Numbered from the stretch's first letter, positions 7,115 to 14,593 are shown. The stretch: DNA of 17,280 nucleotides from an uncultured Caryophanales bacterium (GCA_937885165.1 CAKZZJ010000001.1:1-17280), one strand, 5' to 3'. Numbers and translations: made by a program. Notes: generated from the sequence alone by a model not told the origin.

Positions 7115-7660
7115 TTATTCCGTTAAAGAAAGCTTATTATAATAATATAATAATACATTTTCAATGAATGATTTAAGGGCAATTATTTCCATCTCAATTC
7201 CTAATAAAATTATATGGAAGCTTACATGTTCTTCAGGTTCAATAACAAGCAATATTGCAAAAACTATCTGTATTATTGCCTCTATTCCCTCAAGAGAGGC
7301 AGCAATAAACTTCTTTGTTACTAATAAATGAATAACATTATTAAGTGCGGTTGTTCCTTTAATAATAACAATTATACCCCAGATGATACATAATAATTCA
7401 ATGTCTGTTTTAGTAAATAAGATAATTGTTGCTAGAATTATTTCTATAAGCAACGAACCAATTTTATTTAATTCATTTAAATAAGATTTAGTATAAATTT
7501 CATAAATAAATTCCTGTACTGCTACATATAAAATCGGCAAGGAAACAATAAGATATAAATAATCATAAATATCATTTCTAAATAATAATATTAAAATTCC
7601 CAAACATAAATATATTAAAATTTTACTAATCTTTACAATTCTTTTTAATTTTAATTCCAT
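7115..7660 (-). CDS. DUF308/HdeD-like integral membrane protein
   Basis: A 181-residue protein with about six hydrophobic segments (for example ILIYLCLGILILLF near 15-28, LIEIILATIILF, LLCIIWGIIVIIKG and IIQIVFAILLVI). The GIIVIIKGTTALNNVIHLL stretch resembles the repeated helix pairs of the DUF308/HdeD family. These proteins are small membrane proteins, in enterobacteria linked to acid stress; function in Bacillota is undefined. I prefer the ATG at 7660, preceded by AGGTG about 10 bases upstream, over the in-frame TTG at 7669, which lies too close to that site. Confidence 0.75.
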   Translation of the reverse strand: MELKLKRIVKISKILIYLCLGILILLFRNDIYDYLYLIVSLPILYVAVQEFIYEIYTKSYLNELNKIGSLLIEIILATIILFTKTDIELLCIIWGIIVIIKGTTALNNVIHLLVTKKFIAASLEGIEAIIQIVFAILLVIEPEEHVSFHIILLGIEMEIIALKSFIENVLLYYYNKLSLTE

Positions 7661-7681
7661 AAATATCAATCACCTAATTTA

Positions 7682-7711
7682 ATTATATAATATTTATTTT
7701 TTTACGTCTAA
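7682..7711 (-). promoter_or_regulatory. Probable promoter of the DUF308-like gene
   Basis: On the minus strand TTAGAC (7706-7711) and TATAAT (7682-7687) are 18 bases apart and stand about 22 bases before the ATG. The remainder of the divergent 238-bp gap to ispG shows only AT-rich sequence and the ispG promoter. Confidence 0.5.
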
Positions 7712-7848
7712 TAATTAAAACATAAGTTTTACTTTTTGATAATATAACATCTATTTCAATCATAATCCAAAAGTTTATTTATTTTAAAAAATCTTATAGT
7801 GCGTAAAATATAAATATATAACTTTTAAATGATTATTAAAGCTAAAAC

Positions 7849-7878
7849 TTGAAAAGATTAATTAAAAAAAAGTATAAT
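7849..7878 (+). promoter_or_regulatory. Sigma-A promoter of ispG
   Basis: TTGAAA (7849-7854) and TATAAT (7873-7878) are separated by 18 bases. The likely start site leaves a leader of only about 12-15 bases before the ispG ATG, with AAAGG as ribosome site. Confidence 0.7.
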
Positions 7879-7898
7879 ATAGAAAAGGTTGTGATAAT

Positions 7899-8936
7899 AT
7901 GTATAAAAGAAATGAAACAAGAGTAGTTAAAGTTGGTAATTTAGCACTTGGTGGTAATAATCCAATTTTAATTCAAAGCATGACTAATACTAAAACCAAA
8001 GATGTTGAATCAACAATTAAACAGATTAAAGCACTTGAAGAATTAGGATGTGATATTATCAGAGTTGCCGTACTTGATAAAGAAGATGCATATTCCATCA
8101 GCAAAATCAAGAATGGCATAAATATACCGCTTGTTGCCGATATTCATTTTGATCCAGAACTGGCATTAATTGCGATAAACGAGGGTGTAGATAAAATAAG
8201 ATTAAATCCTGGTAATATCCGCAATGAAGATAAAATAAAAGAAATCGTAAATGAGTGTAAAAAAAGACATATCCCTATAAGAATTGGTGTTAATTCGGGT
8301 TCTCTACCAAAAGGATTTGAATTAAATAAAGAAAATATGGTTCTTGCCGCAAAGGAACATATAGATATCTTAGAATCACTTGATTTTCATGATATAGTAT
8401 TATCAATAAAAGCTTCTAATATTGATTTAGCATATGACGCATATATGAAAGCAGCTGAAGTATTTTCTTATCCACTTCATATAGGTATAACGGAAGCAGG
8501 AACTGATTTTAAGGGTTTAATAACTTCATCTATAGGTATATCAAGGATATTAAATGAAAATATCGGTAATACTATAAGAGTATCATTAAGTGCTTCTCCT
8601 ATTCTAGAAGTTAAGGCAGCCAAAGATATATTAAGAGAACTTCATCTTAAAGATAATCTTCCTACTCTTACATCCTGCCCAACATGTGGGAGAACTCAAA
8701 TTGACTTAATCCCGATAGCTAAAGAAATTGAAGAATATTTATATAAAGTAAACAAAAATATTCATGTAGCTGTTATGGGTTGTGTTGTCAATGGCCCAGG
8801 TGAAGCCAGGGAAGCTGATTTAGGTATTGCAGGCGGAAAAGGGGAAGCCTTAATATTTAAAAAGGGCCTTATAGTAAGAAAAATCAAAGAAGATGAAATA
8901 ATACCTGAATTAAAAAAAGAAATAGATTTGTTTTAG
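7899..8936 (+). CDS. ispG: 4-hydroxy-3-methylbut-2-enyl diphosphate synthase (flavodoxin/ferredoxin)
   Basis: The 345-residue short bacterial form of IspG (GcpE). It reductively converts methylerythritol cyclodiphosphate to HMBPP in the non-mevalonate isoprenoid pathway. An N-terminal TIM-barrel carries QSMTNT and GCDIIRVAV. The C-terminal domain binds one [4Fe-4S] cluster through Cys260 and Cys263 (TSCPTCGRTQ), Cys295 and Glu302 (MGCVVNGPGEA), with the family's exact seven-residue Cys-Glu spacing. AAAGG precedes the ATG. It is monocistronic: its own promoter upstream, a strong terminator downstream, and a convergent neighbour. The enzyme implies that the host uses the MEP pathway. Confidence 0.97.
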   Translation: MYKRNETRVVKVGNLALGGNNPILIQSMTNTKTKDVESTIKQIKALEELGCDIIRVAVLDKEDAYSISKIKNGINIPLVADIHFDPELALIAINEGVDKIRLNPGNIRNEDKIKEIVNECKKRHIPIRIGVNSGSLPKGFELNKENMVLAAKEHIDILESLDFHDIVLSIKASNIDLAYDAYMKAAEVFSYPLHIGITEAGTDFKGLITSSIGISRILNENIGNTIRVSLSASPILEVKAAKDILRELHLKDNLPTLTSCPTCGRTQIDLIPIAKEIEEYLYKVNKNIHVAVMGCVVNGPGEAREADLGIAGGKGEALIFKKGLIVRKIKEDEIIPELKKEIDLF

Positions 8937-8945
8937 TAAAAAAAA

Positions 8946-8971
8946 CTGAAAATTCGCATATGAATTTTCAG
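8946..8971. terminator. Bidirectional terminator between ispG and the diguanylate cyclase
   Basis: A perfect 10-bp stem (CTGAAAATTC / GAATTTTCAG) with a six-base loop is flanked by an A-tract before and CTTTTTTT after. It can end both convergent transcripts. Confidence 0.9.
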
Positions 8972-8998
8972 CTTTTTTTGAAAGGAGGTATAAAAAAA

Positions 8999-10081
8999 TT
9001 AATTTTTGTTTCTTTTCATATCCTTAAGTGTTATTCCATTTTGATTTAATATCATACTAATTAATCTTGTAGCAATAATAATCAAATCAAGCTCATTTAA
9101 TTGCCATATTCTAGTATTTATAGACTTGATAACTAAAATACCATAGTCTATACCATACATATCAACTCTTGTTGCGGCAAGAGAATAAACTTCAGTTTCC
9201 TTCATTCTTTTAAAAAGTTTGCTGGAATGAACTTCCATGATATTTCTTCTTGAATTTACATAGACAAGACCGATTGAATTCATCTGTTCTTTTAATAAAT
9301 CCTTTTCTATTATGCCAAAGTCTTTTTTTTCAGATTGTGGATGAACGCAACTAAATACAACCTCATTATCGGCCTCAAGTGATATATAATCAACCGCTAA
9401 ATATGTTGAAAGATATTGAACAATTTTCTGAATATTTACTAGTACATCTCTTTTTGATTCAGCAATATCAAACAACTTGCTGATCATTTCCATTGTATTA
9501 AATATTGTATCTGTTCTTTCTTTTATTTCTATATTTTCATGTTTTGATGCAAGATATATTATAAAACAGTTTCTGCCTTTTGATTTACCCCTGTATAAAG
9601 CCTTGTCGCTTGTCAATAATAACTCATCATATGATAAGGCATCTATCGGATATCTTGATATACCTGTAGTAAGAGTGATATTTAAATCAGGTATTGCTTC
9701 AAATGTCAGCTTTGCTACATTGACATTAATAGCGTGGCATACATCCCAAACTGTATCATAATCATTAATGTTAGGGAGTATAACCATAAATTCATCGCCG
9801 CCATAACGACCAATAACACCCTTGTTGCCGATTGTTCTAATTAATTCTTTGGAGAATCCTACTAAAACATCATCGCCAACCATATGACCATAAAAATCGT
9901 TGACGTTTTTAAAGTTGTCTATGTCACATAAGCATAAAGTAAATGGTGTTTTTTCTTTGATTAAATGATGAGCAAAACCAATAATATATTCTCTGCCTAA
10001 TACTTTGGTTAATCCATCAAAGGCATATTGTAAATCCATATCTTTAAAATACTCAAAACTTCTTACATTATTTTCTTCCAT
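8999..10081 (-). CDS. Diguanylate cyclase, GGDEF followed by GAF domain
   Basis: A 360-residue cytosolic protein that should make cyclic di-GMP from two GTP. The GGDEF domain comes first (about residues 20-185), with an intact active site RYGGDEF (GGDEF at 94-98) and metal Asp53 in CDIDNFKNVND. The RxxD inhibitory site five residues upstream is absent (GNKG instead), so feedback inhibition at this site is not expected. A GAF-like domain follows (about 205-350), the reverse of the more usual sensor-first order. I start at 10081, where GGAG lies 9 bases upstream and a consensus promoter stands about 30 bases upstream. A longer frame beginning with GTG at 10189 would run through that promoter. 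A cre box overlaps the promoter. Confidence 0.9.
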   Translation of the reverse strand: MEENNVRSFEYFKDMDLQYAFDGLTKVLGREYIIGFAHHLIKEKTPFTLCLCDIDNFKNVNDFYGHMVGDDVLVGFSKELIRTIGNKGVIGRYGGDEFMVILPNINDYDTVWDVCHAINVNVAKLTFEAIPDLNITLTTGISRYPIDALSYDELLLTSDKALYRGKSKGRNCFIIYLASKHENIEIKERTDTIFNTMEMISKLFDIAESKRDVLVNIQKIVQYLSTYLAVDYISLEADNEVVFSCVHPQSEKKDFGIIEKDLLKEQMNSIGLVYVNSRRNIMEVHSSKLFKRMKETEVYSLAATRVDMYGIDYGILVIKSINTRIWQLNELDLIIIATRLISMILNQNGITLKDMKRNKN

Positions 10082-10109
10082 GATATAAAACTCCAATTCC
10101 ACTTGATAC

Positions 10110-10138
10110 ATTTTACAATTTTTTGAAAACGTTGTCAA
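10110..10138 (-). promoter_or_regulatory. Sigma-A promoter of the diguanylate cyclase
   Basis: A perfect TTGACA (10133-10138) and TAAAAT (10110-10115) are spaced by 17 bases on the minus strand. Its position fixes the start codon at 10081. Confidence 0.85.
10124..10137. promoter_or_regulatory. CcpA catabolite-responsive element (cre)
   Basis: TGAAAACGTTGTCA fits the cre consensus TGWAANCGNTNWCA at every defined position. It overlaps the -35 box and the spacer of the diguanylate cyclase promoter, the position from which CcpA represses. The match is seen directly; control by CcpA is inferred. Confidence 0.7.
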
Positions 10139-10256
10139 TATTGTATATAGGTAGGTGAAAAATAGTATTAATATCATATAAAATGACACTTAGAAAATCA
10201 TAATTTTTAATGACCTTACAAAGGCAATTTAAAATGTTTTAGATGATAAAAATAAA

Positions 10257-10315
10257 AAGAGGTTGTGAAACAATTAAATTAAGGTTTTAACGACCTAGTT
10301 CTTTCACAGCCACTT
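10257..10315 (-). terminator. Terminator of the hsp20 operon
   Basis: A 14-base outer stem (10257-10270 with 10302-10315, one mismatch and one G-T pair) encloses an AGGT/ACCT inner stem. On the minus strand it is followed by TCTTTTTATTTTTA. It lies about 25 bases after the second hsp20 gene. Bases 10139-10250 beyond it hold no recognisable feature. Confidence 0.75.
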
Positions 10316-10340
10316 CTTATATGAGGGTATTGAAAAATAA

Positions 10341-10727
10341 TTATTCTATAGTAATATTTTTATTTTTGTTTTTATTTACTTTTTTATTGATATTAATGCT
10401 TAAAATACCATTATCATATTTAGCTTTAATACCTTCTTCATCAATGTTAGGTAAATAGAAACTTCTTTTTACCTTGCGGTAGCATCTTTCTTTTAATAAA
10501 TATTTTTCTTCTTTTTCTTTTTGTTCTTTAGATTCATTAATATCAATTGTTAATGTATCGTCAAAAACATCAATTTTGATATTTTCTTTCTTAACTCCAG
10601 CAACATCAGCTAAAACCTCATAATGGTCTTCTTCTTCAATGATGTTAACCTTCATTTCTTTAGAAAACATATTAAAGTCTTCATAATTTTGTAAATTGAA
10701 ATATGGATTAGTTCTTACATAAAACAT
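10341..10727 (-). CDS. Small heat-shock protein, Hsp20/alpha-crystallin (second of tandem pair)
   Basis: A 128-residue ATP-independent chaperone that holds unfolding proteins in the cytosol. The alpha-crystallin domain spans about residues 25-118: VNIIEEEDHYEVLADVAGVKKENIKI, DTLTIDI, the basic KRSFYLPNIDEEGIKAKYDNGILSI, and a short KNITIE tail carrying an IxI-like end. AGGAGGT precedes the ATG. It lies 19 bases downstream of a related hsp20 gene and shares its transcript and CIRCE control. The two proteins are clear but diverged paralogues, so the duplication is not recent. Confidence 0.93.
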   Translation of the reverse strand: MFYVRTNPYFNLQNYEDFNMFSKEMKVNIIEEEDHYEVLADVAGVKKENIKIDVFDDTLTIDINESKEQKEKEEKYLLKERCYRKVKRSFYLPNIDEEGIKAKYDNGILSININKKVNKNKNKNITIE

Positions 10728-10746
10728 AATAAATTACCTCCTAATA

Positions 10747-11130
10747 TTATTCTAATGTAATCATTTTTTTAGCTTTTTCTACTGGAGCTTTAACAGTAAT
10801 TTTAATCAAAAGTAAGCCATTTTCGTATTTTGCAATAATATCATCTTCTTCAATATCACCAAAATTTAATTTTCTTGTAAACTTAGTTTGCTTAATTTCC
10901 TTTAGTAGATACTTCTTTTCATTTTCTTTGTTTTCTTTACGTAAGGCATTAATTGTCAATACACCATCTTCAAATTCAATCTTAATATCTTCTTTTGAAA
11001 ATCCAGCAAGTTCAGCTACAACTTCATAGCCGTCTTTTTCTTTTATAACATCTAGAGGGAATCCTCTAGATTCACCTTCGTAAAATACATTGTTAAATTC
11101 GTTTAATAAATCATATAATTGTGTTCTCAT
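10747..11130 (-). CDS. Small heat-shock protein, Hsp20/alpha-crystallin (first of tandem pair)
   Basis: A 127-residue sHsp with a short N-terminal arm (MRTQLYDLLNEFNNVFYEG) and an alpha-crystallin domain at about 25-115 (GYEVVAELAGFSKEDIKIEFEDGVLTI, then FTRKLNFGDIEEDDIIAKYENGLLLIKI). It ends in KKMITLE. I start at 11130, where AAAGGTG lies 6 bases upstream. The in-frame extension to 11187 would run through a CIRCE element and has no ribosome site. First gene of a two-gene operon with a heat-shock type promoter. Confidence 0.93.
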   Translation of the reverse strand: MRTQLYDLLNEFNNVFYEGESRGFPLDVIKEKDGYEVVAELAGFSKEDIKIEFEDGVLTINALRKENKENEKKYLLKEIKQTKFTRKLNFGDIEEDDIIAKYENGLLLIKITVKAPVEKAKKMITLE

Positions 11131-11160
11131 ATTTTTCACCTTTTTAACCTTTCTTTTTAA

Positions 11161-11187
11161 TTGGCACTCTAGCACTTCCTCTGCCAA
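11161..11187. promoter_or_regulatory. Degenerate CIRCE element, downstream of the start site
   Basis: TTGGCACTC-N9-CTCTGCCAA has the exact 9-9-9 geometry of the HrcA operator (TTAGCACTC-N9-GAGTGCTAA). One half matches 8 of 9 bases and the other 5 of 9. It lies just after the predicted transcription start of the hsp20 operon. Confidence 0.55.
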
Positions 11188-11196
11188 TCTACCTAT

Positions 11197-11224
11197 ATTA
11201 TATCACTATTTTTGGCACTGTCAA
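11197..11224 (-). promoter_or_regulatory. Sigma-A promoter of the hsp20 operon
   Basis: A perfect TTGACA (11219-11224) and a perfect TATAAT (11197-11202) are spaced by 16 bases on the minus strand. The -35 box lies inside the second CIRCE element. Confidence 0.85.
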
Positions 11225-11238
11225 TAGTAAAGTGCTAA
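11212..11238. promoter_or_regulatory. CIRCE element (HrcA operator) over the -35 box
   Basis: TTGGCACTG-TCAATAGTA-AAGTGCTAA matches the CIRCE consensus at 15 of 18 defined positions with the correct nine-base spacer. It covers the -35 box of the hsp20 promoter, so bound HrcA would block RNA polymerase. Confidence 0.8.
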
Positions 11239-11308
11239 TTTTTTAAATTTTTTTGTTTTTTTGTTTTTCAGCGCTTTTATAACCAAAATTTAGCTTTTCA
11301 AAGCATTT

Positions 11309-11365
11309 AAAAAGAGGCTTTTTTAGTTCACTATATCTATAGTTAACTAGATAATGCCTCTTTTT
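11309..11365. terminator. Terminator downstream of the PAP2 gene
   Basis: A perfect 10-bp outer stem (AAAAAGAGGC / GCCTCTTTTT) encloses a second stem (TAGTTCACTATA with TATAGTTAACTA, one mismatch). On the minus strand it ends PAP2 transcripts; the T-tracts on both sides would let it act in both directions. Bases 11239-11308 are T-rich and without a gene. Confidence 0.85.
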
Positions 11366-11387
11366 ATCTATTTAGTTTAATTTTGTT

Positions 11388-12296
11388 TTATAATGTTTCA
11401 CTTGATAGCGGTGGTTGATTTTTCTTAAACATAATCAAATCTACTACCATAAAACCCAATATTGAAATAGTAAATCCGAATGATACATCACTTAAGAAGT
11501 GCGCTCCTACTCTCATTCTTGTATAAGCAAGAACTAATACCCATACTAACGCAAAAGCCATTAAATATTCCTGTTTTACTTTTATTTTTTTATTTAAGTA
11601 TGGTAGATAACAAGCTATAGCGATAAAACTTGCAGTATTAGATATATGTCCAGAAGGGAAAGATTTAAATTCTTCTGATGTTACATCTTCTAATACTCCA
11701 ACTGAATTTTTCTTTAGTTCTTTACCACTTTCCCACCAGTTTTTAAATTCATCTAATAGATTATAATCTGATATAAATCTAAATCTAGGTCTTGACATGA
11801 ATATTTTTACTAGTTGTGTAATACCTAAAGCTAGTAACATAACAAATAAAATAGCTAATAATACTTTTAATATTACTTCTTTTTCTACTTCTGTATTTCT
11901 TAAAATAAAATATCCAAATAACGCACCTAAACCAATGAGAATTGTAGATATAATATATCCTAAAAAAGCTAATGATTTATTATTATATCCGTTTACACAA
12001 AATATATCCCAGCCCTGAAAATATATACCGGCACCTACTAAGATTACTGCCAGTAAAATAAATAATATTCTTTGCCATATCTTTTTATAGTGTTTTATTG
12101 TCAAATATAAAAAACCATAAGCTAAAGTCCCTAAAAATCCATATGCAGGAAGTTGACCAAATGATGCCATAAATACACCAAAGCCATTGTTTCTGTCATA
12201 TAAAGCACTATTGATGTTAAAATCCAAAAATGATCCAACTATAATTCCTGTTATACCAAGTGCTAAAAGTGGTATAAAAATCCATTTTCTAACCAT
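11388..12296 (-). CDS. PAP2-family membrane phosphatase
   Basis: A 302-residue integral membrane protein with about six to seven hydrophobic helices. The three phosphatase motifs are complete. Residues 164-171 carry K..SRPR. PSGH at 214-217 includes His217. Residues 260-270 hold Arg260, His266 and Asp270 in TRMRVGAHFLSD. The PAP2 domain takes the C-terminal half, with extra helices before it. Likely substrates are lipid phosphates such as phosphatidic acid, phosphatidylglycerophosphate or undecaprenyl diphosphate; the sequence does not choose between them. GGGAGG precedes the ATG. It is monocistronic with its own promoter and terminator. Confidence 0.92.
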   Translation of the reverse strand: MVRKWIFIPLLALGITGIIVGSFLDFNINSALYDRNNGFGVFMASFGQLPAYGFLGTLAYGFLYLTIKHYKKIWQRILFILLAVILVGAGIYFQGWDIFCVNGYNNKSLAFLGYIISTILIGLGALFGYFILRNTEVEKEVILKVLLAILFVMLLALGITQLVKIFMSRPRFRFISDYNLLDEFKNWWESGKELKKNSVGVLEDVTSEEFKSFPSGHISNTASFIAIACYLPYLNKKIKVKQEYLMAFALVWVLVLAYTRMRVGAHFLSDVSFGFTISILGFMVVDLIMFKKNQPPLSSETL

Positions 12297-12321
12297 ATAA
12301 GCCTCCCTAAATCGTATATTA

Positions 12322-12350
12322 ATTATAACAATTTAAAAATATTTAAACAA
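12322..12350 (-). promoter_or_regulatory. Sigma-A promoter of the PAP2 gene
   Basis: TTGTTT (12345-12350) and a perfect TATAAT (12322-12327) are 17 bases apart on the minus strand, about 25 bases upstream of the ATG. Confidence 0.7.
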
Positions 12351-12371
12351 GTAATTTATTTTAACCAAAAA

Positions 12372-12935
12372 TTATATTGATCCCCCTAGTTTTTTTATCA
12401 CTCTAGCAGGGTTCCCCGCAACTAACACATTGTCTGGAAATGACTTTGTAACAACAGCTGCCGCAGCAATAACTGTATTGTTCCCAATACTTACACCTGG
12501 AAGAATAGTTACTCCTCCTCCAATCCACACATTATCTCCAATCACTACTGATTTAGGTATACCTATATGTTTTTTTCGAGATTCTACATCTAATGGATGT
12601 TCAATAGCATAAATACATGTTTTGGGGCCAATCATGCAATTATCACCAATTACAATTGGGGCAGCATCTAAAAAAATACAGTCGAAATTAGCAAAAAAAT
12701 TCTCGCCAATAAATATATTGTATCCATAATCGCAATGAAAAGGGGGCTTAATAAATACCTCTTCACCACAATGACCAAATAATGTTTTTAGTAATTTTTT
12801 TCTATTTGTTTCGTCTTCGAGTGAATTATTGTACAATGCCATTAACTCTCGTGCAGCCTTTTTATCCTTCATTAGTTGGGGATCATTTGTCAAAAACGGC
12901 TCCCCATTTGTCATTTTTTCTCTTTCAGTTGTCAT
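12372..12935 (-). CDS. Maltose/galactoside-type sugar O-acetyltransferase
   Basis: A 187-residue enzyme of the Maa/LacA/NodL family. It transfers acetyl from acetyl-CoA to a sugar hydroxyl in the cytosol. The N-terminal Mac domain (TEREKMTNGEPFLTNDPQL) is followed by a left-handed beta-helix of hexapeptide repeats (IVIGDNCMIGPKTCI, VVIGDNVWIGGGVTILPGV, IGNNTVIAAAAVVTKSF). Catalytic His113 is in AIEHPLD and the CoA-site end GNPARVIKKLGG is present. The start matches the family N-terminus, but no Shine-Dalgarno is seen at normal distance; AAAGGT lies about 19 bases upstream. It is less AT-rich than its neighbours and borders accessory DNA, so it may be acquired. The exact sugar is unknown. Confidence 0.92.
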   Translation of the reverse strand: MTTEREKMTNGEPFLTNDPQLMKDKKAARELMALYNNSLEDETNRKKLLKTLFGHCGEEVFIKPPFHCDYGYNIFIGENFFANFDCIFLDAAPIVIGDNCMIGPKTCIYAIEHPLDVESRKKHIGIPKSVVIGDNVWIGGGVTILPGVSIGNNTVIAAAAVVTKSFPDNVLVAGNPARVIKKLGGSI

Positions 12936-13105
12936 AACTTATTTGACACTACCTTTTTACATATTTTGCATATTATAAATTATATAATTAATATTTGCCC
13001 AAGGATTGTTGATGTGTTCAGTGCGATGGCCTTACCTTCAGCCACCAGCATTCATTAATTATTCGATTATGTAAATCTTTATATTCTTTCGTGGATGGCA
13101 TACTT
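12936..13105. other. Intergenic stretch with a possible gene relic
   Basis: The half nearer the acetyltransferase is AT-rich and probably holds its promoter (TATAAT-like boxes near 12970), though no clean -35/-10 pair stands out. The half nearer the ATPase (13009-13105) is less AT-rich and carries a minus-strand 27-codon frame at 13018-13101 (MPSTKEYKDLHNRIINECWW...) without a ribosome site. It may be the leftover of a disrupted gene; no family was recognised. Confidence 0.35.
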
Positions 13106-14473
13106 TTACACCGGCTTCATAAAAAAAGGAAGCATATAAGGAGGAATTTTATAGCCTTTATCCTCTACAACAAATTGTTTGGGATGAATAATGTATGATT
13201 CCGCAATTTTTTTACCGAATTTTTTCTTAAATAAATCATAAGAAATATTTGTATAATTTTTTGAAGATTTAACTTCTATAGGCAATACTTTAATATTTGT
13301 CTTACTTTCATTAGAAATCAAAAAATCTATTTCAATATCATTCCTATGTTTTTCATATGAATAATGTGTATAAAAATATAGCTTTCTACCTGTTGAAGTA
13401 ATCATTTGAGATATCACATTTTCATAAAACATCCCTTTATTTATAGATAATTTATCATTCATTATATCCTTATATAATCGACTAGAAGATATTTCATTTT
13501 CACTAAAAGTATGGGAAATGAGTAGACCTGTATCTCCCATATAGCACTTTACTGCTGAATCATCTTTATTTAAAGAAAAGCCAACATTAGGGTCATTACA
13601 TTTATAACAAAGATTGCATATCATTGAATCATCAAGCCAAAATAATGGTTCATCATATTTACTAAAAATAGCCCCTTCATCAATTTTGTTTAATACCACC
13701 TTTTTTTCATGTGTTGATAAATATCCAGGTATATTTTCAAACACTGCAGATACTTTTGAATTATATCTATTAGCACTCTTTTTGATATCGTCTTTATACA
13801 ATGATAGTATCTCTCTTTTAGCAACGTCTGATTTATAAAAATCTCGCCCATTTTCGAAATATGCTACAACACTTTGCGGCATACCACCTACTATCATATA
13901 TTCTTTAAAAAGACGCATAGCATTATTATGGTACTTATCATCTAATTTAACTTTTTCATCTACACTTTTTTTTATATATTTTAATAATATATTTTCGTTT
14001 GCGGCCCATAAAAACTCTTCAAAATCAAGAGGAAACATTTTAATTTTCATTTCTTCTGATGGTATAACTATATCATCAACATTTTCCTTTATCGAAATTA
14101 AGGATCCTGTTTCAATATATGAATATCTACCGTCTTTTACTAAATATTTAATTGCCCCTCTAGCCTTAGGATATTTTTGTACTTCATCAAAAACAATCAA
14201 TGATTCATTCCTAAATAATTCAGTATTATATTCTAAAGATATGTTTTGAAAGAAAACATCAAGTTTATTTAAATTGTTAAAATTCTTCTTTGTTTCTTTG
14301 CTTGCAACTGCAAAATCAATTATTACGTATGATCTATAATTGTTTTTAGCAAATGTTTCAACAATTGTAGATTTTCCAATACGTCTCGCACCTTCAATTA
14401 TTAAAGCATAATCTTGACTATATTTTTCTTTCCAATCAACTAACTTGTCATAAATTTTACGTTTAAGTTCCAT
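13106..14473 (-). CDS. AAA_14/DUF4143 family ATPase, intact copy
   Basis: A 455-residue protein of a family widespread and highly duplicated in gut anaerobes. An N-terminal P-loop ATPase domain has Walker A GARRIGKST (28-36) and Walker B SLIVFDE (91-97), followed by ETGSLIS and the typical PLDFEEFLWA (148-157). A winged-helix-like middle precedes a C-terminal DUF4143 region with a PD-(D/E)xK nuclease-like core: Glu351 in YENV, Asp383 in IEIDFLI, and Glu400-Val-Lys402 in LPIEVKSS. Biological role is not established for the family. I start at 14473, where AGGAGG lies 7 bases before the ATG; the in-frame extension to 14524 runs through the promoter. A truncated paralogue lies upstream. Confidence 0.9.
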   Translation of the reverse strand: MELKRKIYDKLVDWKEKYSQDYALIIEGARRIGKSTIVETFAKNNYRSYVIIDFAVASKETKKNFNNLNKLDVFFQNISLEYNTELFRNESLIVFDEVQKYPKARGAIKYLVKDGRYSYIETGSLISIKENVDDIVIPSEEMKIKMFPLDFEEFLWAANENILLKYIKKSVDEKVKLDDKYHNNAMRLFKEYMIVGGMPQSVVAYFENGRDFYKSDVAKREILSLYKDDIKKSANRYNSKVSAVFENIPGYLSTHEKKVVLNKIDEGAIFSKYDEPLFWLDDSMICNLCYKCNDPNVGFSLNKDDSAVKCYMGDTGLLISHTFSENEISSSRLYKDIMNDKLSINKGMFYENVISQMITSTGRKLYFYTHYSYEKHRNDIEIDFLISNESKTNIKVLPIEVKSSKNYTNISYDLFKKKFGKKIAESYIIHPKQFVVEDKGYKIPPYMLPFFMKPV

Positions 14474-14495
14474 ATTGTAGCCTCCTTGCACTTCT

Positions 14496-14524
14496 ATTAT
14501 ACAACATATTTTAATAATACGCAA
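14496..14524 (-). promoter_or_regulatory. Sigma-A promoter of the intact ATPase
   Basis: On the minus strand TTGCGT (14519-14524) and a perfect TATAAT (14496-14501) are separated by 17 bases. The -35 box is part of the first TGCGTATTA repeat. Confidence 0.75.
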
Positions 14525-14593
14525 TGTGTCTGAAGCGTTTTTCCCGTGTAATACGCAAAGTAATTATATGACCTGATCCCCATATAATACGCA
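14515..14593. repeat. Three direct repeats of TAATACGCA at about 35-bp spacing
   Basis: Copies start at 14515 (TAATACGCAA), 14549 (TAATACGCAA) and 14585 (TAATACGCA), 34 and 36 bases apart. On the minus strand the second and third extend to TGCGTATTA-Y-A-Y-GGG. One copy supplies the -35 hexamer of the ATPase promoter, so the set could be operator sites bound by one protein on the same face of the helix. Confidence 0.6.

Noticed and set aside
8980..8989. A perfect anti-SD complement (AAAGGAGG) on the plus strand after the ispG terminator
   Set aside because: No ATG or meaningful frame follows; the nearest TTG frame has only 12 codons and lies opposite the cyclase gene. Probably chance or a relic.
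10082..10189. A hydrophobic 36-residue N-terminal extension of the diguanylate cyclase that looks like a membrane anchor
   Set aside because: It would start at a GTG without a ribosome site and run through a consensus promoter and cre box; the ATG at 10081 has GGAG in place.
11131..11187. A 19-residue N-terminal extension of the first Hsp20
   Set aside because: It overlaps a CIRCE element and lacks a ribosome site, while AAAGGTG stands correctly before the ATG at 11130.
14515..14593. Repeats at about 35-base spacing considered as a CRISPR array
   Set aside because: Only nine to ten bases are shared, there are three copies, one is a promoter element, and no cas gene is present.
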